In this document: positions 8,567 through 16,239 of the stretch, in pieces
How positions within the stretch are numbered: the stretch's first letter is position 1
Layout: each line of letters opens with the position of its first letter
Assembly: GCA_946528555.1 (NCBI GenBank)
Contig: CAMMYS010000029.1
Location: 26,258-90,257 of the forward strand
Source: an uncultured Mycoplasmatota bacterium
Lineage (GTDB): Bacteria; Bacillota_I; Bacilli_A; RF39; UBA660
Direction: 5' to 3'
DNA: 64,000 nt
The notes under the pieces: generated by a model
The model's input: the letters and a program-made list of their open reading frames with translations, nothing else
Databases searched by the model: none
What the model was told of the DNA's origin: nothing
Made by a program: the position numbers and the translations under genes

Positions 8567-9706
8567 ATGAAAGAACAATTAGAGAAGGAAAAGTTAAGAT
8601 TAATTGTATTCAAAAGTGCATTAGAATTAGGAATGAGTGTAGATAAACACTTACTTGATATGTATAATTACGATAGTAGTAAATATACATTTATAGTTCC
8701 AATAAATGAAGTATTCTTTTCTGATGGACATTCTAAAGTAGAAATTAATTCTACTGTTAGAGGAAAGGATCTATTTTTCATAACAGATGTAGAAAACTGT
8801 AGTATTGAATATAATTTAAGAGGATTTACTAATCATACTAGTCCTAGTGATTTATTTCAACAATTAAAAGATGGTATTAATGCTAGTAACTGTCATGCTG
8901 AAAAAATTAATGTAATAGAAACAATTTTATACGGAGGAAGACAACATAAAAGAAATACTAGAGAACCACTAGCGTGTGGAGCAGCATTAAGAGAATTAGA
9001 TAATTTACCTAGAATAAAAAGTTTTGTTACTTTTGATGCACATGATCAAAGTGTAGAACATGCAACACACAATATGGAATTTGATAATATTTTCGTAACA
9101 AATACTATTTTAGAAAGTTTTATAAATAATGTACCAAAAGAACAACTATATGATATGGTATTCATCGCACCTGACGGTGGCGCTAATGGAAGAAGAGATG
9201 TATTTTTAAACTCATTTAATCATGAAGCAGTTAATAAAGACGCTGGAGGCTTCTATAAATTAAGAGATTTTAAACGTTATGTAAATGGAAAGAATCCAGT
9301 TATATCTCATGAATATATGGGACGTTCAAATCTAGAAGGAAAAACTGCTATTATAGTAGATGATATGATAGCTAGTGGTGGAAGTATGTTTGATACTATT
9401 GATGAATTAAAGAAAAGAGGTATTGAACATGTATATATAATGGTAACATTTGCATTATTTACTGAAGGAATAGATACATTTAAGAAATATGCAAATGAAG
9501 GATTATTAGATGGATTATACGTAAGTAATTTATCTTATATACCAGAAGAATATAAACAAGAACCATGGTTACATGTATGTGATTGTTCAAAAACAGTTGC
9601 AGAAGTAATATATAATATACATAATGATTTATCTATAACAAGTATTTTAACTGATAGATCACAACCATTAAGATTATTAGAAAAGAAGTTTAAGAAAAAT
9701 GAATGA
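8567..9706 (+). CDS. prs: Divergent ribose-phosphate pyrophosphokinase (PRPP synthetase)
   Basis: The 379-residue protein aligns with PRPP synthetase in outline. RGKDLFFITDV is the N-terminal subdomain signature, YGGRQHKRNTREP the ATP-loop region, FVTFDAHDQ the catalytic-loop/His region, and AIIVDDMIASGGSM the PRPP-binding motif (usually VDDMIDTxGT). It makes PRPP from ribose-5-phosphate and ATP for nucleotide and amino-acid synthesis. It is longer than the typical 310-320 residues and the motifs are diverged, as in a distinct clade of Bacilli/Mollicutes enzymes. ATG 8567 follows GGAGGT; a leader hairpin with T run lies just upstream. It overlaps the TsaC gene by 8 bases. Confidence 0.82.
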   Translation: MKEQLEKEKLRLIVFKSALELGMSVDKHLLDMYNYDSSKYTFIVPINEVFFSDGHSKVEINSTVRGKDLFFITDVENCSIEYNLRGFTNHTSPSDLFQQLKDGINASNCHAEKINVIETILYGGRQHKRNTREPLACGAALRELDNLPRIKSFVTFDAHDQSVEHATHNMEFDNIFVTNTILESFINNVPKEQLYDMVFIAPDGGANGRRDVFLNSFNHEAVNKDAGGFYKLRDFKRYVNGKNPVISHEYMGRSNLEGKTAIIVDDMIASGGSMFDTIDELKKRGIEHVYIMVTFALFTEGIDTFKKYANEGLLDGLYVSNLSYIPEEYKQEPWLHVCDCSKTVAEVIYNIHNDLSITSILTDRSQPLRLLEKKFKKNE

Positions 9707-10289
9707 TTTAATTAAAAATATAGAAGATGGAAATTTAGTAATTGTGCCTACTGATACTGTTTATGGTATTTCATGTGACGCTACTAATAAAGATGCTATT
9801 GAAAAAGTATTTATAGCTAAGCAAAGAGAACAAAAACCATTAATAGTTATGGTATCTAATTTAGAAATGCTAAAAAGATATGTTAAAGATATTAATGATT
9901 TAGAACAAAAATTAATTGATAAATATTGGCCTAATACTTTAACAATATTATTTAAAAAGAATGATAATTTATTAGAAGAAATAACTTGTGGTAGTGAATA
10001 TGTTGGTATTAGAATGCCAGATAATAAATTATTATTAGATTTAATGAATAAAATTAATAAACCAATTATATCTACTAGTGCTAATATATCTGGATCTAGT
10101 GTTATTACAAATACTAGTTTAATTGAACCAGAATTAAAGGAATATATATCATATGTATATGATGATGGTGAAAAAACTAATGTTGCTTCAACATTAGTTA
10201 AAGTAGAAGATGGTAAAATAAAGATACTTAGAGAAGGTATTCTTTCTAGTAAAATAAAAGAAGATTTTAAAGATTTCATAAGTGAATAA
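9699..10289 (+). CDS. tsaC: L-threonylcarbamoyladenylate synthase (TsaC/YwlC)
   Basis: This enzyme makes threonylcarbamoyl-AMP from threonine, bicarbonate and ATP, the first step of the t6A37 modification of ANN-decoding tRNAs. The 196-residue YrdC-domain protein shows IVPTDTVYGISCDA, KQREQKPLIVMV and IISTSANISG, the family's substrate-binding signatures. The C-terminal Sua5 domain is absent, so it is the short TsaC form. It overlaps the PRPP synthetase gene by 8 bases and ends in a terminator. Confidence 0.93.
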   Translation: MNDLIKNIEDGNLVIVPTDTVYGISCDATNKDAIEKVFIAKQREQKPLIVMVSNLEMLKRYVKDINDLEQKLIDKYWPNTLTILFKKNDNLLEEITCGSEYVGIRMPDNKLLLDLMNKINKPIISTSANISGSSVITNTSLIEPELKEYISYVYDDGEKTNVASTLVKVEDGKIKILREGILSSKIKEDFKDFISE

Positions 10290-10315
10290 AAGAACTATTA
10301 AATAGTTCTTTTTTT
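10289..10315 (+). terminator. Intrinsic terminator after tsaC
   Basis: A 9-bp stem AAAGAACTA/TAGTTCTTT (10289-10297 with 10303-10311) and 5-base loop, then T run. Confidence 0.87.
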
Positions 10316-10344
10316 ATGAAGCACATTTTCATTTTTTTGTCAAA

Positions 10345-10372
10345 TTGACTTATTATTTGTAATTAGTATAAT
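10345..10372 (+). promoter_or_regulatory. Promoter of the DHH phosphoesterase gene
   Basis: TTGACT (10345-10350), 16-base spacer, TATAAT (10367-10372). Confidence 0.75.
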
Positions 10373-10413
10373 AGTGGTACCATTTTTAAATGGTGAGAGG
10401 AAGTATTTTAAAA

Positions 10414-11469
10414 ATGCTAGAAAAAGTAGCTGCTGAGGGAAGTAAAAAGAATAAAGAAGCCCTTGACAGGTTATTAAAAGAAAGTGATAGAGTATTCATA
10501 GTAGCTCATAATAGACCAGATATGGATGCAATTGGATCTGCTATTGGAATGTCTCTTATCTGTAAAAAGAAGAAAAAGGAGTCTTATATAGTCTTAGATG
10601 ACGATTTTGATAATGGAGAAGAGGTTGCTAGTAGAACAATTAAAGCAACTAAGAATGAATTTAAATATATCAGAGCAAAAGATCTTAACAGTTTATTAAC
10701 AAATAATAGTTTAATGATTGCTCTTGATGTTAATCAAGAACCTAGAATGGCAACAAAAAATCATTTAGATAGATTTAAAAGAGTATATATAATTGATCAT
10801 CATAAAACAGATGCAACAACTATTAAATCTAACTATGCTTATATAGAAGAAAGATTATCTAGTGTTTGTGAGGAAATAACTAGATTAATTGGATTATATG
10901 GTGTTAAAATAGATAAAACACATGCTAACTATTTATTAGCAGGAATAATGTTGGATTCTTTTACATTAAACTTTGATAGTGATGCAATGTTTAGTGCTGT
11001 ATCTAAATTAATTAATAAAGGTGCTAAAACATCTGAAGCAAAAGCAATGTTTAGAGAATCTGTTGAAAACTTGAATTTTATAAGAGAAATATCAAGTAAT
11101 GCAGAAATGGTTTCACAAAAATATGCTGTTACATATGATGTAAAAGATCCAAATAGAATTTTTAAAACAGAAGATTTAGCTAAAGTAGCAAATGATATGT
11201 TAACAAATGTTGATGCTCATGCTGTATTTGCTATTGGTTATATTAATGAAGACACTTTATTTATTAGTGCAAGAAGTAATGGGGTAATAGATGTTTCTAC
11301 TGTTATGCAACAATTTGGTGGTAGTGGACGTACAACAGCTGCAGCAGCTCAAATAAAAGGAGCAACAATAGAAGAAATATGTAATAAACTAAATCATATA
11401 TTATTACCATATATGAAATTAGGACAAGAACCTCAAATGTCATTAGAACTAACAAAAACAACTGATTAA
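10414..11469 (+). CDS. Stand-alone GdpP-like DHH/DHHA1 phosphoesterase
   Basis: The 351-residue protein corresponds to the catalytic C-terminal half of GdpP, the c-di-AMP phosphodiesterase. It has FIVAHNRPDMDAIGSAIG (metal-binding Asp residues), IALDVN, IIDHHKT (DHH at residues 128-130), and a DHHA1 domain. The membrane spans, PAS and degenerate GGDEF domains of full GdpP are missing, and a promoter and terminator directly upstream show they were not split off by a nearby frameshift. The DHHA1 glycine motif reads GGSGR (Arg306) where GdpP has GGGGH. ATG 10414 is chosen because GAGAGGAAG precedes it; the in-frame ATG at 10390 has no site. A diadenylate cyclase is encoded at 58307, so c-di-AMP turnover is a plausible role. 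Confidence 0.78.
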   Translation: MLEKVAAEGSKKNKEALDRLLKESDRVFIVAHNRPDMDAIGSAIGMSLICKKKKKESYIVLDDDFDNGEEVASRTIKATKNEFKYIRAKDLNSLLTNNSLMIALDVNQEPRMATKNHLDRFKRVYIIDHHKTDATTIKSNYAYIEERLSSVCEEITRLIGLYGVKIDKTHANYLLAGIMLDSFTLNFDSDAMFSAVSKLINKGAKTSEAKAMFRESVENLNFIREISSNAEMVSQKYAVTYDVKDPNRIFKTEDLAKVANDMLTNVDAHAVFAIGYINEDTLFISARSNGVIDVSTVMQQFGGSGRTTAAAAQIKGATIEEICNKLNHILLPYMKLGQEPQMSLELTKTTD

Positions 11470-11481
11470 TCAGTTGTTTTT
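11454..11481. terminator. Bidirectional palindromic terminator shared by two genes
   Basis: A perfect 28-base palindrome, A5 on the left and T5 on the right, with the core CAACTGATTAATCAGTTG at 11459-11476. Both stop codons lie in its centre: TAA at 11467-11469 (+) and the complement of TTA at 11466-11468 (-). Confidence 0.9.
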
Positions 11482-13514
11482 TCTTGATTATAAATTATTA
11501 AATGATGTTGACTTCTTGTACATGATACATAATATAAATATCTTTCATCATAAGTATATTTATTATCTTTTTCTGTATAAATAATTGTTGCATCAAATTC
11601 TAATCCTTTAGCCATATAAGATGGTAGAGTAACTAGTTTTCTTGAGAATGCTTTTGAATTATTTGCTATTAAGACTAAATCTTCAACATCTTTATGAAGC
11701 AATTTATATATTTTAGTTGCTTCAACATCAGTTTTAGTAATAATAGCAATACTTCTATTATCTTTACTTAGATTATTTATATCATTAATTAATTGTTCTT
11801 TAAGATTATCTTCATTTCTAAACTCAACTGGTATTTTAGTATCTCTTCTAATTGCTGAAATTAAGTTTAATCCTAATATTTTATTTGTATGTTCAATTAT
11901 TTCTGGACTAGATCTATATGTCTTAGTAAGTTCTATATAATTAGTACCATCTTTAAATACACTTTTTAAATCTTCAAGTGATTTATATTGATAATATGGA
12001 TTTATTGTTTGATTAATGTCTCCAAGTATTGTAAATTTACTTTTCTTAAGTATCTTTTTTAGTAATATATATTGAAGTATATTATAATCTTGTGCTTCAT
12101 CAATAATTGTTTGTTCTATTGAATAATCATTTCCTAAGAACATCATTAAACTTTTCATATATACAAATAAGCAAGCATCTTCAAATGAAATACTTTTATC
12201 ATCTAATCTATTTATATATGAATCTGGTAATTCTTTATGATATGCATTTATAAATTCTTCACTTTTATAGAAGTTTTTATATATTTGTTTCATATCTATT
12301 GAGATATTTAATCTTTCTCTTAACCATTTTCTTATTTGTCTTTGTTTTGATTTATTTCCTTTAAATTCCATCTCAGCTATTTTAGTAGCTATTTCATCAA
12401 TTCTTTCAAGTAATGGAATAGAGGAGTATCTTTCCTTTAAATAATAATTTAGTTTTGATTTTTCTATATATAAATCATGATTTAATATTTCTTCTGTGAA
12501 TGTAGCATTTTTTGTATAGTTTTTTATGTATTCTTCTATAACTGGTATTATTTCATTTGATTGTTTAAATTTAATTAAATCTACGTATCCTTCTTCATGT
12601 TTATAATATCTTTCTATAAATGAAGTAAATGTTTCAATTGATTTATATTCTGTTATATATGTCTCTAAGAAATCACTGAATGTTGTTTCTTTTGTATTTT
12701 CTTCACCAAGTTCAGGAAGTACATTTGAGATATATTCACTAAATACTTTATTTGGTGCGAATATTAATACTTTATCACTTGTTAAGTTTTTAATCTTATA
12801 GAGTAGGAAAGCTATTCTATGAAGTGCTACTGATGTTTTTCCAGAACCTGCTATACCTTGAACTATTAAGTTTTTATCTTTAACATTTCTTATTATTGCA
12901 TTTTGTTCTGTTTGAATAGTATTAACTATATTTTTCATATATTCATCAGTTTTATTAGCAAGAACTTCTTGTAATAATTCATCTTGAACATTTAGTTTTG
13001 AATCAAATACTCTTTTGATTTTTGAATCCTCTATAGTAAACTGTCGTTTATTGTGAAGATATCCTTTTATAATGCCTCCAGGTGCTTCATATTGTGCATC
13101 TCCTGATTCATAATCATAGAATACACTTGATATTGGAGCACGCCAATCAAAAATGATATTTTCATTCTCCTTAGTTAAGTACGTAAGTCCAATGTAGATA
13201 TCATTTGTCCCTTCATCACTTTCAAATACAATCTTAGCAAAATAAGGTGAGTTTTGTATTTTGTAAAGTTTTTTGTAATAGTTTGCTTTCATCTCTAAGT
13301 TATCAATTTCTTGATCATTGTTAGACATGATAGTTTTCATTTCTGTAGGATCTAGTTCAGCTCTAGTATCCCAAACAAATTTTTTAAATTCTTTTTGCTT
13401 TTCCTCATTATCGTAGAGGTCTTGTGCCAGTTCACTAATTTGTTCCCTCAAAAGTTTGGTTGTCAATTCTAAATGATGTGTCTCTTTTTTTAATTCTTCT
13501 TCACTTAAATTCAT
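11466..13514 (-). CDS. helD: HelD-family UvrD/helicase IV-like ATPase
   Basis: This 682-residue superfamily 1 ATPase resembles HelD, which binds RNA polymerase and helps release stalled complexes. It shows a coiled-coil N-terminal arm (residues 1-90), IIFDWRAPISSVFYDYESG typical of HelD, Walker A VQGIAGSGKTSVALHR, DEAQDYNILQY (motif II), GDINQTINPYY, LTKTYRSS (motif IV) and VSCTRSQHHLII (motif VI). ATG 13514 is preceded by AGGAGG. It is transcribed from its own consensus promoter and converges on the GdpP-like gene, overlapping it by 4 bases inside a shared terminator. Confidence 0.88.
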   Translation of the reverse strand: MNLSEEELKKETHHLELTTKLLREQISELAQDLYDNEEKQKEFKKFVWDTRAELDPTEMKTIMSNNDQEIDNLEMKANYYKKLYKIQNSPYFAKIVFESDEGTNDIYIGLTYLTKENENIIFDWRAPISSVFYDYESGDAQYEAPGGIIKGYLHNKRQFTIEDSKIKRVFDSKLNVQDELLQEVLANKTDEYMKNIVNTIQTEQNAIIRNVKDKNLIVQGIAGSGKTSVALHRIAFLLYKIKNLTSDKVLIFAPNKVFSEYISNVLPELGEENTKETTFSDFLETYITEYKSIETFTSFIERYYKHEEGYVDLIKFKQSNEIIPVIEEYIKNYTKNATFTEEILNHDLYIEKSKLNYYLKERYSSIPLLERIDEIATKIAEMEFKGNKSKQRQIRKWLRERLNISIDMKQIYKNFYKSEEFINAYHKELPDSYINRLDDKSISFEDACLFVYMKSLMMFLGNDYSIEQTIIDEAQDYNILQYILLKKILKKSKFTILGDINQTINPYYQYKSLEDLKSVFKDGTNYIELTKTYRSSPEIIEHTNKILGLNLISAIRRDTKIPVEFRNEDNLKEQLINDINNLSKDNRSIAIITKTDVEATKIYKLLHKDVEDLVLIANNSKAFSRKLVTLPSYMAKGLEFDATIIYTEKDNKYTYDERYLYYVSCTRSQHHLIIYNQEKTTD

Positions 13515-13571
13515 TAATCCTCCTATAAAAATAAGTGTTACATCCTGTATAAAATTAACGGTAATGACAAA

Positions 13572-13600
13572 ATATTATCAAATAAAAATAGTATTGTCAA
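13572..13600 (-). promoter_or_regulatory. Promoter of helD (minus strand)
   Basis: On the minus strand, TTGACA (13600-13595), 17-base spacer, TAATAT (13577-13572). Its -35 lies on the opposite face of a plus-strand TTGTCA at 13594-13599, so the divergent promoters overlap. Confidence 0.8.
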
Positions 13601-13607
13601 CAATTTA

Positions 13608-13636
13608 TTGTCTAAAAATAATTAAAATGTTAAAAT
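13608..13636 (+). promoter_or_regulatory. Promoter of the 13655 membrane-protein operon
   Basis: TTGTCT (13608-13613), 17-base spacer, TAAAAT (13631-13636) preceded by TGT (extended -10). A second possible start uses TTGTCA (13594-13599) and AATAAT (13617-13622). Confidence 0.65.
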
Positions 13637-13654
13637 TAGTGTAGGAGAATAGAT

Positions 13655-14254
13655 ATGAAAGAGAGTTATTATGATCAATATATTAGTGAATTAAATAAAT
13701 TGTATGAAATAAATCCTCAAAAAGCTGTTGATACATTAGCTGATTCTGTAAAAAGAGTAAATAACAATCAACCATTGATGAAAAGGTTAGGTTTGGATGA
13801 TAAAAAACTAGATAATTTTTTTGCAATATTATGTGCTTTATTAACAATACCAGCTGTATTTATTTGTAATACAGAAGCTGGAGTCTTATTTGGATTGGTA
13901 TTTTATTTAGCAGGGTTAATGATAGGAATTTTTGTCCCATATGCAGGACTAATATTTTTATGTTCACATGGAGGAATAGGATTTGTTTTCATATGCCAAG
14001 ATGTTTTTGAAATAATTAAAACGAATCCAGCAATGAGCGATTTATCTCATTCAGCTAGAAATCATTTATATTCAATTATCTTTGTATATGCAGCAGCTAT
14101 ATTATTAACTATATTACAGAGTGTTGTTCCAAAAGTGAGAGAGGTTAAATATATAAAAGCAATTATATCATTTTTATATTTAGCAGGGTTAGTGTTGATA
14201 AGATTAGTACCATATAAGTTAGGTGTATCACCATTATTCCCATTGCTTGATTAG
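13655..14254 (+). CDS. Hypothetical multi-span membrane protein (paralogue of the next gene)
   Basis: The 199-residue protein has a charged cytosolic N-terminus (residues 1-50) followed by about five hydrophobic segments. The core VFYLAGLMIGIFVPYAGLIF, then CSHGGIGFVF and IIKTNPAMS, reappears in modified form in the next gene (VFFLAGYYVG, AHGLVGFCI, IFNNPIMS). No known transporter or enzyme motif was recognised. AGGAG precedes ATG 13655, and the next gene starts 9 bases after this stop, so the pair is one operon. Duplication followed by divergence is inferred from the shared HGxxGF motif and matching topology. Confidence 0.65.
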   Translation: MKESYYDQYISELNKLYEINPQKAVDTLADSVKRVNNNQPLMKRLGLDDKKLDNFFAILCALLTIPAVFICNTEAGVLFGLVFYLAGLMIGIFVPYAGLIFLCSHGGIGFVFICQDVFEIIKTNPAMSDLSHSARNHLYSIIFVYAAAILLTILQSVVPKVREVKYIKAIISFLYLAGLVLIRLVPYKLGVSPLFPLLD

Positions 14255-14263
14255 GAGGTTAAT

Positions 14264-14854
14264 ATGAGTAGAGAATATTCAAAAAAAGATTATCAAATGT
14301 TATTAGCAGCTTATCAAGAAGCAAGAGAATTATATCCAAAAAAAGTTGAAAATGATGCTTATTATTCATTAATGCAACTAGGAAAAATAAGAGTAGAAGG
14401 ATTAAAAAAGTTTGAAAACAGTTTATTTGGCATCTGCGCTACAGCAATTGGTATTATGAATATTATTTCAAGTTTTTTCTTAGGGCCTGCAGTAATTCCT
14501 ATTGTTATATTTGGTTTTGTATTCTTTTTAGCAGGTTATTATGTAGGAACACAAAAAGATGGATTACTAGGTATATATGCTCATGGTTTAGTTGGCTTTT
14601 GTATAATGAATGGATATTCTATATTTACTATTTTTAATAATCCAATTATGAGTAGTAGACCACCAATTATTATTGGAGCATTGGCACTAGGATTTATAAT
14701 TCAATTTATTGGCTTAATATATGCTGCATTATATAACTTTAGTGATACATTAAAAGGTAATATAATTAATAAAAATATTCCAATTATGATGGCAACTATA
14801 GCAACATTTATTTTCCAAGCAACAGCAATATTAATAAAAACAAATATTTTATAA
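14264..14854 (+). CDS. Hypothetical multi-span membrane protein (paralogue of the previous gene)
   Basis: This 196-residue protein has a cytosolic helical N-terminus of about 45 residues (YSKKDYQMLLAAYQEARELY) and about five membrane segments. It shares with its upstream neighbour the order VFFLAG, an [SA]HGxxGF motif and a following NPxMS turn. Function is unknown. GGAGG precedes the start. A terminator follows directly, so the transcript appears to carry only these two genes. A two-subunit membrane assembly is possible but only inferred from the pairing. Confidence 0.65.
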   Translation: MSREYSKKDYQMLLAAYQEARELYPKKVENDAYYSLMQLGKIRVEGLKKFENSLFGICATAIGIMNIISSFFLGPAVIPIVIFGFVFFLAGYYVGTQKDGLLGIYAHGLVGFCIMNGYSIFTIFNNPIMSSRPPIIIGALALGFIIQFIGLIYAALYNFSDTLKGNIINKNIPIMMATIATFIFQATAILIKTNIL

Positions 14855-14882
14855 TAGAGGTATTATATACCTCTATTTTTTT
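14855..14882 (+). terminator. Intrinsic terminator after the membrane-protein pair
   Basis: Stem TAGAGGTA/TACCTCTA (14855-14862 with 14868-14875), 5-base loop, T7. Confidence 0.88.
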
Positions 14883-14885
14883 ATA

Positions 14886-14894
14886 TGATATAAT
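14886..14894 (+). promoter_or_regulatory. Extended -10 promoter of the 14912 gene
   Basis: TGATATAAT with hexamer 14889-14894. Initiation near 14901 would leave a leader of only about 11 bases starting at the AGGAG binding site. Confidence 0.65.
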
Positions 14895-14911
14895 GTTTAC
14901 AGGAGATTATT

Positions 14912-15556
14912 ATGAATAAAGATATAAAATATGTTGTTGAATCTTTAGAAATTCCACAATTAAAAAAACAATTACAAGAAGACAGAAAAAGATTATTTGA
15001 ATTAAAATGTGAAATGTCTAGATTAACATTTGATAGGAATGTTGGTTTATATGCTTATTATGTAGATGAAATGGATTATTTAATAACAAAATTAGAAAAT
15101 AACACTCCAGAGAAAGTAAAAGAGATAATGAGTCAAATAAAACAACTTGAATTTCAAGCTATGCAATTAACTTCATATCCTGGAGTATGTGAATATTCAG
15201 CTTTAAGAGATGAATACTATGAATTATTATTAAAAAATGATTATTATCTTGCTATTAATATGGGTTTAAGAGAAAGATTACCACATTTTGTAGAGATGCC
15301 TAAAATATATATAGAACAAAGTCATTTTGATTTTGATAAACATATTATTGATGGTTCACCATTAAAACCAATTGATGAAAATGATGCAATTGTTATTGAT
15401 CCAACATATTATATGGAATCATTAAGAGATTATAGACATTTTTATAATAAAGTTAGTTTTAAATATTTAGAACAATTATGTGAAGATTATTCATTTGATT
15501 TAGAAGGTAAAAGATTAGGAAAAGTAAGAATTAGAGGATTAAAAAAGAACTATTAA
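14912..15556 (+). CDS. Hypothetical protein with N-terminal coiled coil
   Basis: I do not recognise this 214-residue soluble protein. Residues 5-105 are highly charged helices with heptad-like spacing (LKKQLQEDRKRLFELKCEMSRL). Residues 110-214 look globular, with FDFDKHIIDGSPLKPIDEND and YRHFYNKVSFKYLEQLCEDY. It carries no signal peptide or membrane span. It is a single-gene unit with its own extended -10 promoter and a bidirectional terminator shared with the convergent zinc-ribbon gene. Confidence 0.6.
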   Translation: MNKDIKYVVESLEIPQLKKQLQEDRKRLFELKCEMSRLTFDRNVGLYAYYVDEMDYLITKLENNTPEKVKEIMSQIKQLEFQAMQLTSYPGVCEYSALRDEYYELLLKNDYYLAINMGLRERLPHFVEMPKIYIEQSHFDFDKHIIDGSPLKPIDENDAIVIDPTYYMESLRDYRHFYNKVSFKYLEQLCEDYSFDLEGKRLGKVRIRGLKKNY

Positions 15557-15572
15557 TTTAATAGTTCTTTTA
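15544..15572. terminator. Bidirectional terminator between convergent genes
   Basis: 12-bp stem AAAGAACTATTA/TAATAGTTCTTT (15544-15555 with 15559-15570) flanked by A6 and T4. It contains the plus-strand stop at 15554-15556. Confidence 0.82.
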
Positions 15573-16187
15573 ATATATATTGAAATCTATATAATTATTC
15601 GAAAGATCATCAGGATCATATAATAAATCAACTTTATCTTTAGGAAAATTATCATCAAAGAATGGATGACTCATAAAAGTTTGCATTTCACCATTTATTT
15701 CATATTTAACTTCTAATGTACAAAACTTATAATTATGATTTGGAAAATCTCTAGTAATTACTTTATAAGGAAGATTCTTAACAAGTATTCCATTTCTAGC
15801 TAAATGATCATGTTTATAATTTCTTCTTTCATAAAATCTTTTTATTATTTTAGGAGCTAATAATATGGTAGTGAATAGTATTACTCCAAACATAACTAAT
15901 AAAATTGGAAACATAGGACTATATGTATTTTTATAAATATAAAAAACAAATATTATAAACATTATAACCATACCTATAAATACTTTTTTTAATTTCTTTT
16001 TATCTTGTTCTTCACGATATCTGTTATATTCACCATTATTTATTTTTAATGTATAACCACCTTGTGGAGGTCTTGTTATAACAGTTGGTTTTTCAGGTTC
16101 ATATTTTTTAAAATCTTTAGAACCGCATCCTGTGCAAGGACTATTATTATCATCAGTTCTATTTCCACAATAAATACATTGATACAT
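15570..16187 (-). CDS. Zinc-ribbon membrane protein with DUF3592-like C-terminal domain
   Basis: The 205-residue protein starts with a zinc ribbon, MYQCIYCGNRTDDNN then CTGCGSKD (two CxxC pairs). Two adjacent membrane spans follow at about residues 68-86 and 92-112. The C-terminal 80 residues resemble DUF3592 extracytoplasmic domains, with a CTLEVKYEINGE strand and a DLLYDPDDLSNNYI ending. Function is not established. A GGTGAT site precedes the start. The minus-strand promoter lies beside the terminator of the upstream operon. Confidence 0.68.
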   Translation of the reverse strand: MYQCIYCGNRTDDNNSPCTGCGSKDFKKYEPEKPTVITRPPQGGYTLKINNGEYNRYREEQDKKKLKKVFIGMVIMFIIFVFYIYKNTYSPMFPILLVMFGVILFTTILLAPKIIKRFYERRNYKHDHLARNGILVKNLPYKVITRDFPNHNYKFCTLEVKYEINGEMQTFMSHPFFDDNFPKDKVDLLYDPDDLSNNYIDFNIY

Positions 16188-16197
16188 ATTATCACCA

Positions 16198-16226
16198 ATT
16201 ATATTTTACACTAAAAAAAGTGATAA
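16198..16226 (-). promoter_or_regulatory. Promoter of the zinc-ribbon gene (minus strand)
   Basis: TTATCA (16226-16221), 17-base spacer, TATAAT (16203-16198) on the minus strand. The -35 overlaps the terminator stem of the upstream operon. Confidence 0.6.
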
Positions 16227-16239
16227 ATAAATACCACTT
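16213..16239 (-). terminator. Terminator of the LXG-like operon (minus strand)
   Basis: Read on the minus strand, an 8-bp stem AAGTGGTA/TATCACTT with one G-T pair (16239-16232 with 16225-16218) is followed by T7. Confidence 0.8.

Noticed and set aside
9660..9710. TGA read as tryptophan (mycoplasma-type code)
   Set aside because: TGA ends prs and cdaR at positions that match family lengths and tryptophan is TGG throughout.
9761..10279. Long open frame on the minus strand opposite tsaC
   Set aside because: It lies wholly antisense to a clear TsaC gene, has no binding site and an improbable Leu/Ile/Ser-rich composition produced by the A/T-rich codons of the real gene.
10390..10413. Earlier ATG start of the GdpP-like gene
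   Set aside because: It has no binding site and lies about 11 bases from the expected transcript start; ATG 10414 has GAGAGGAAG upstream.
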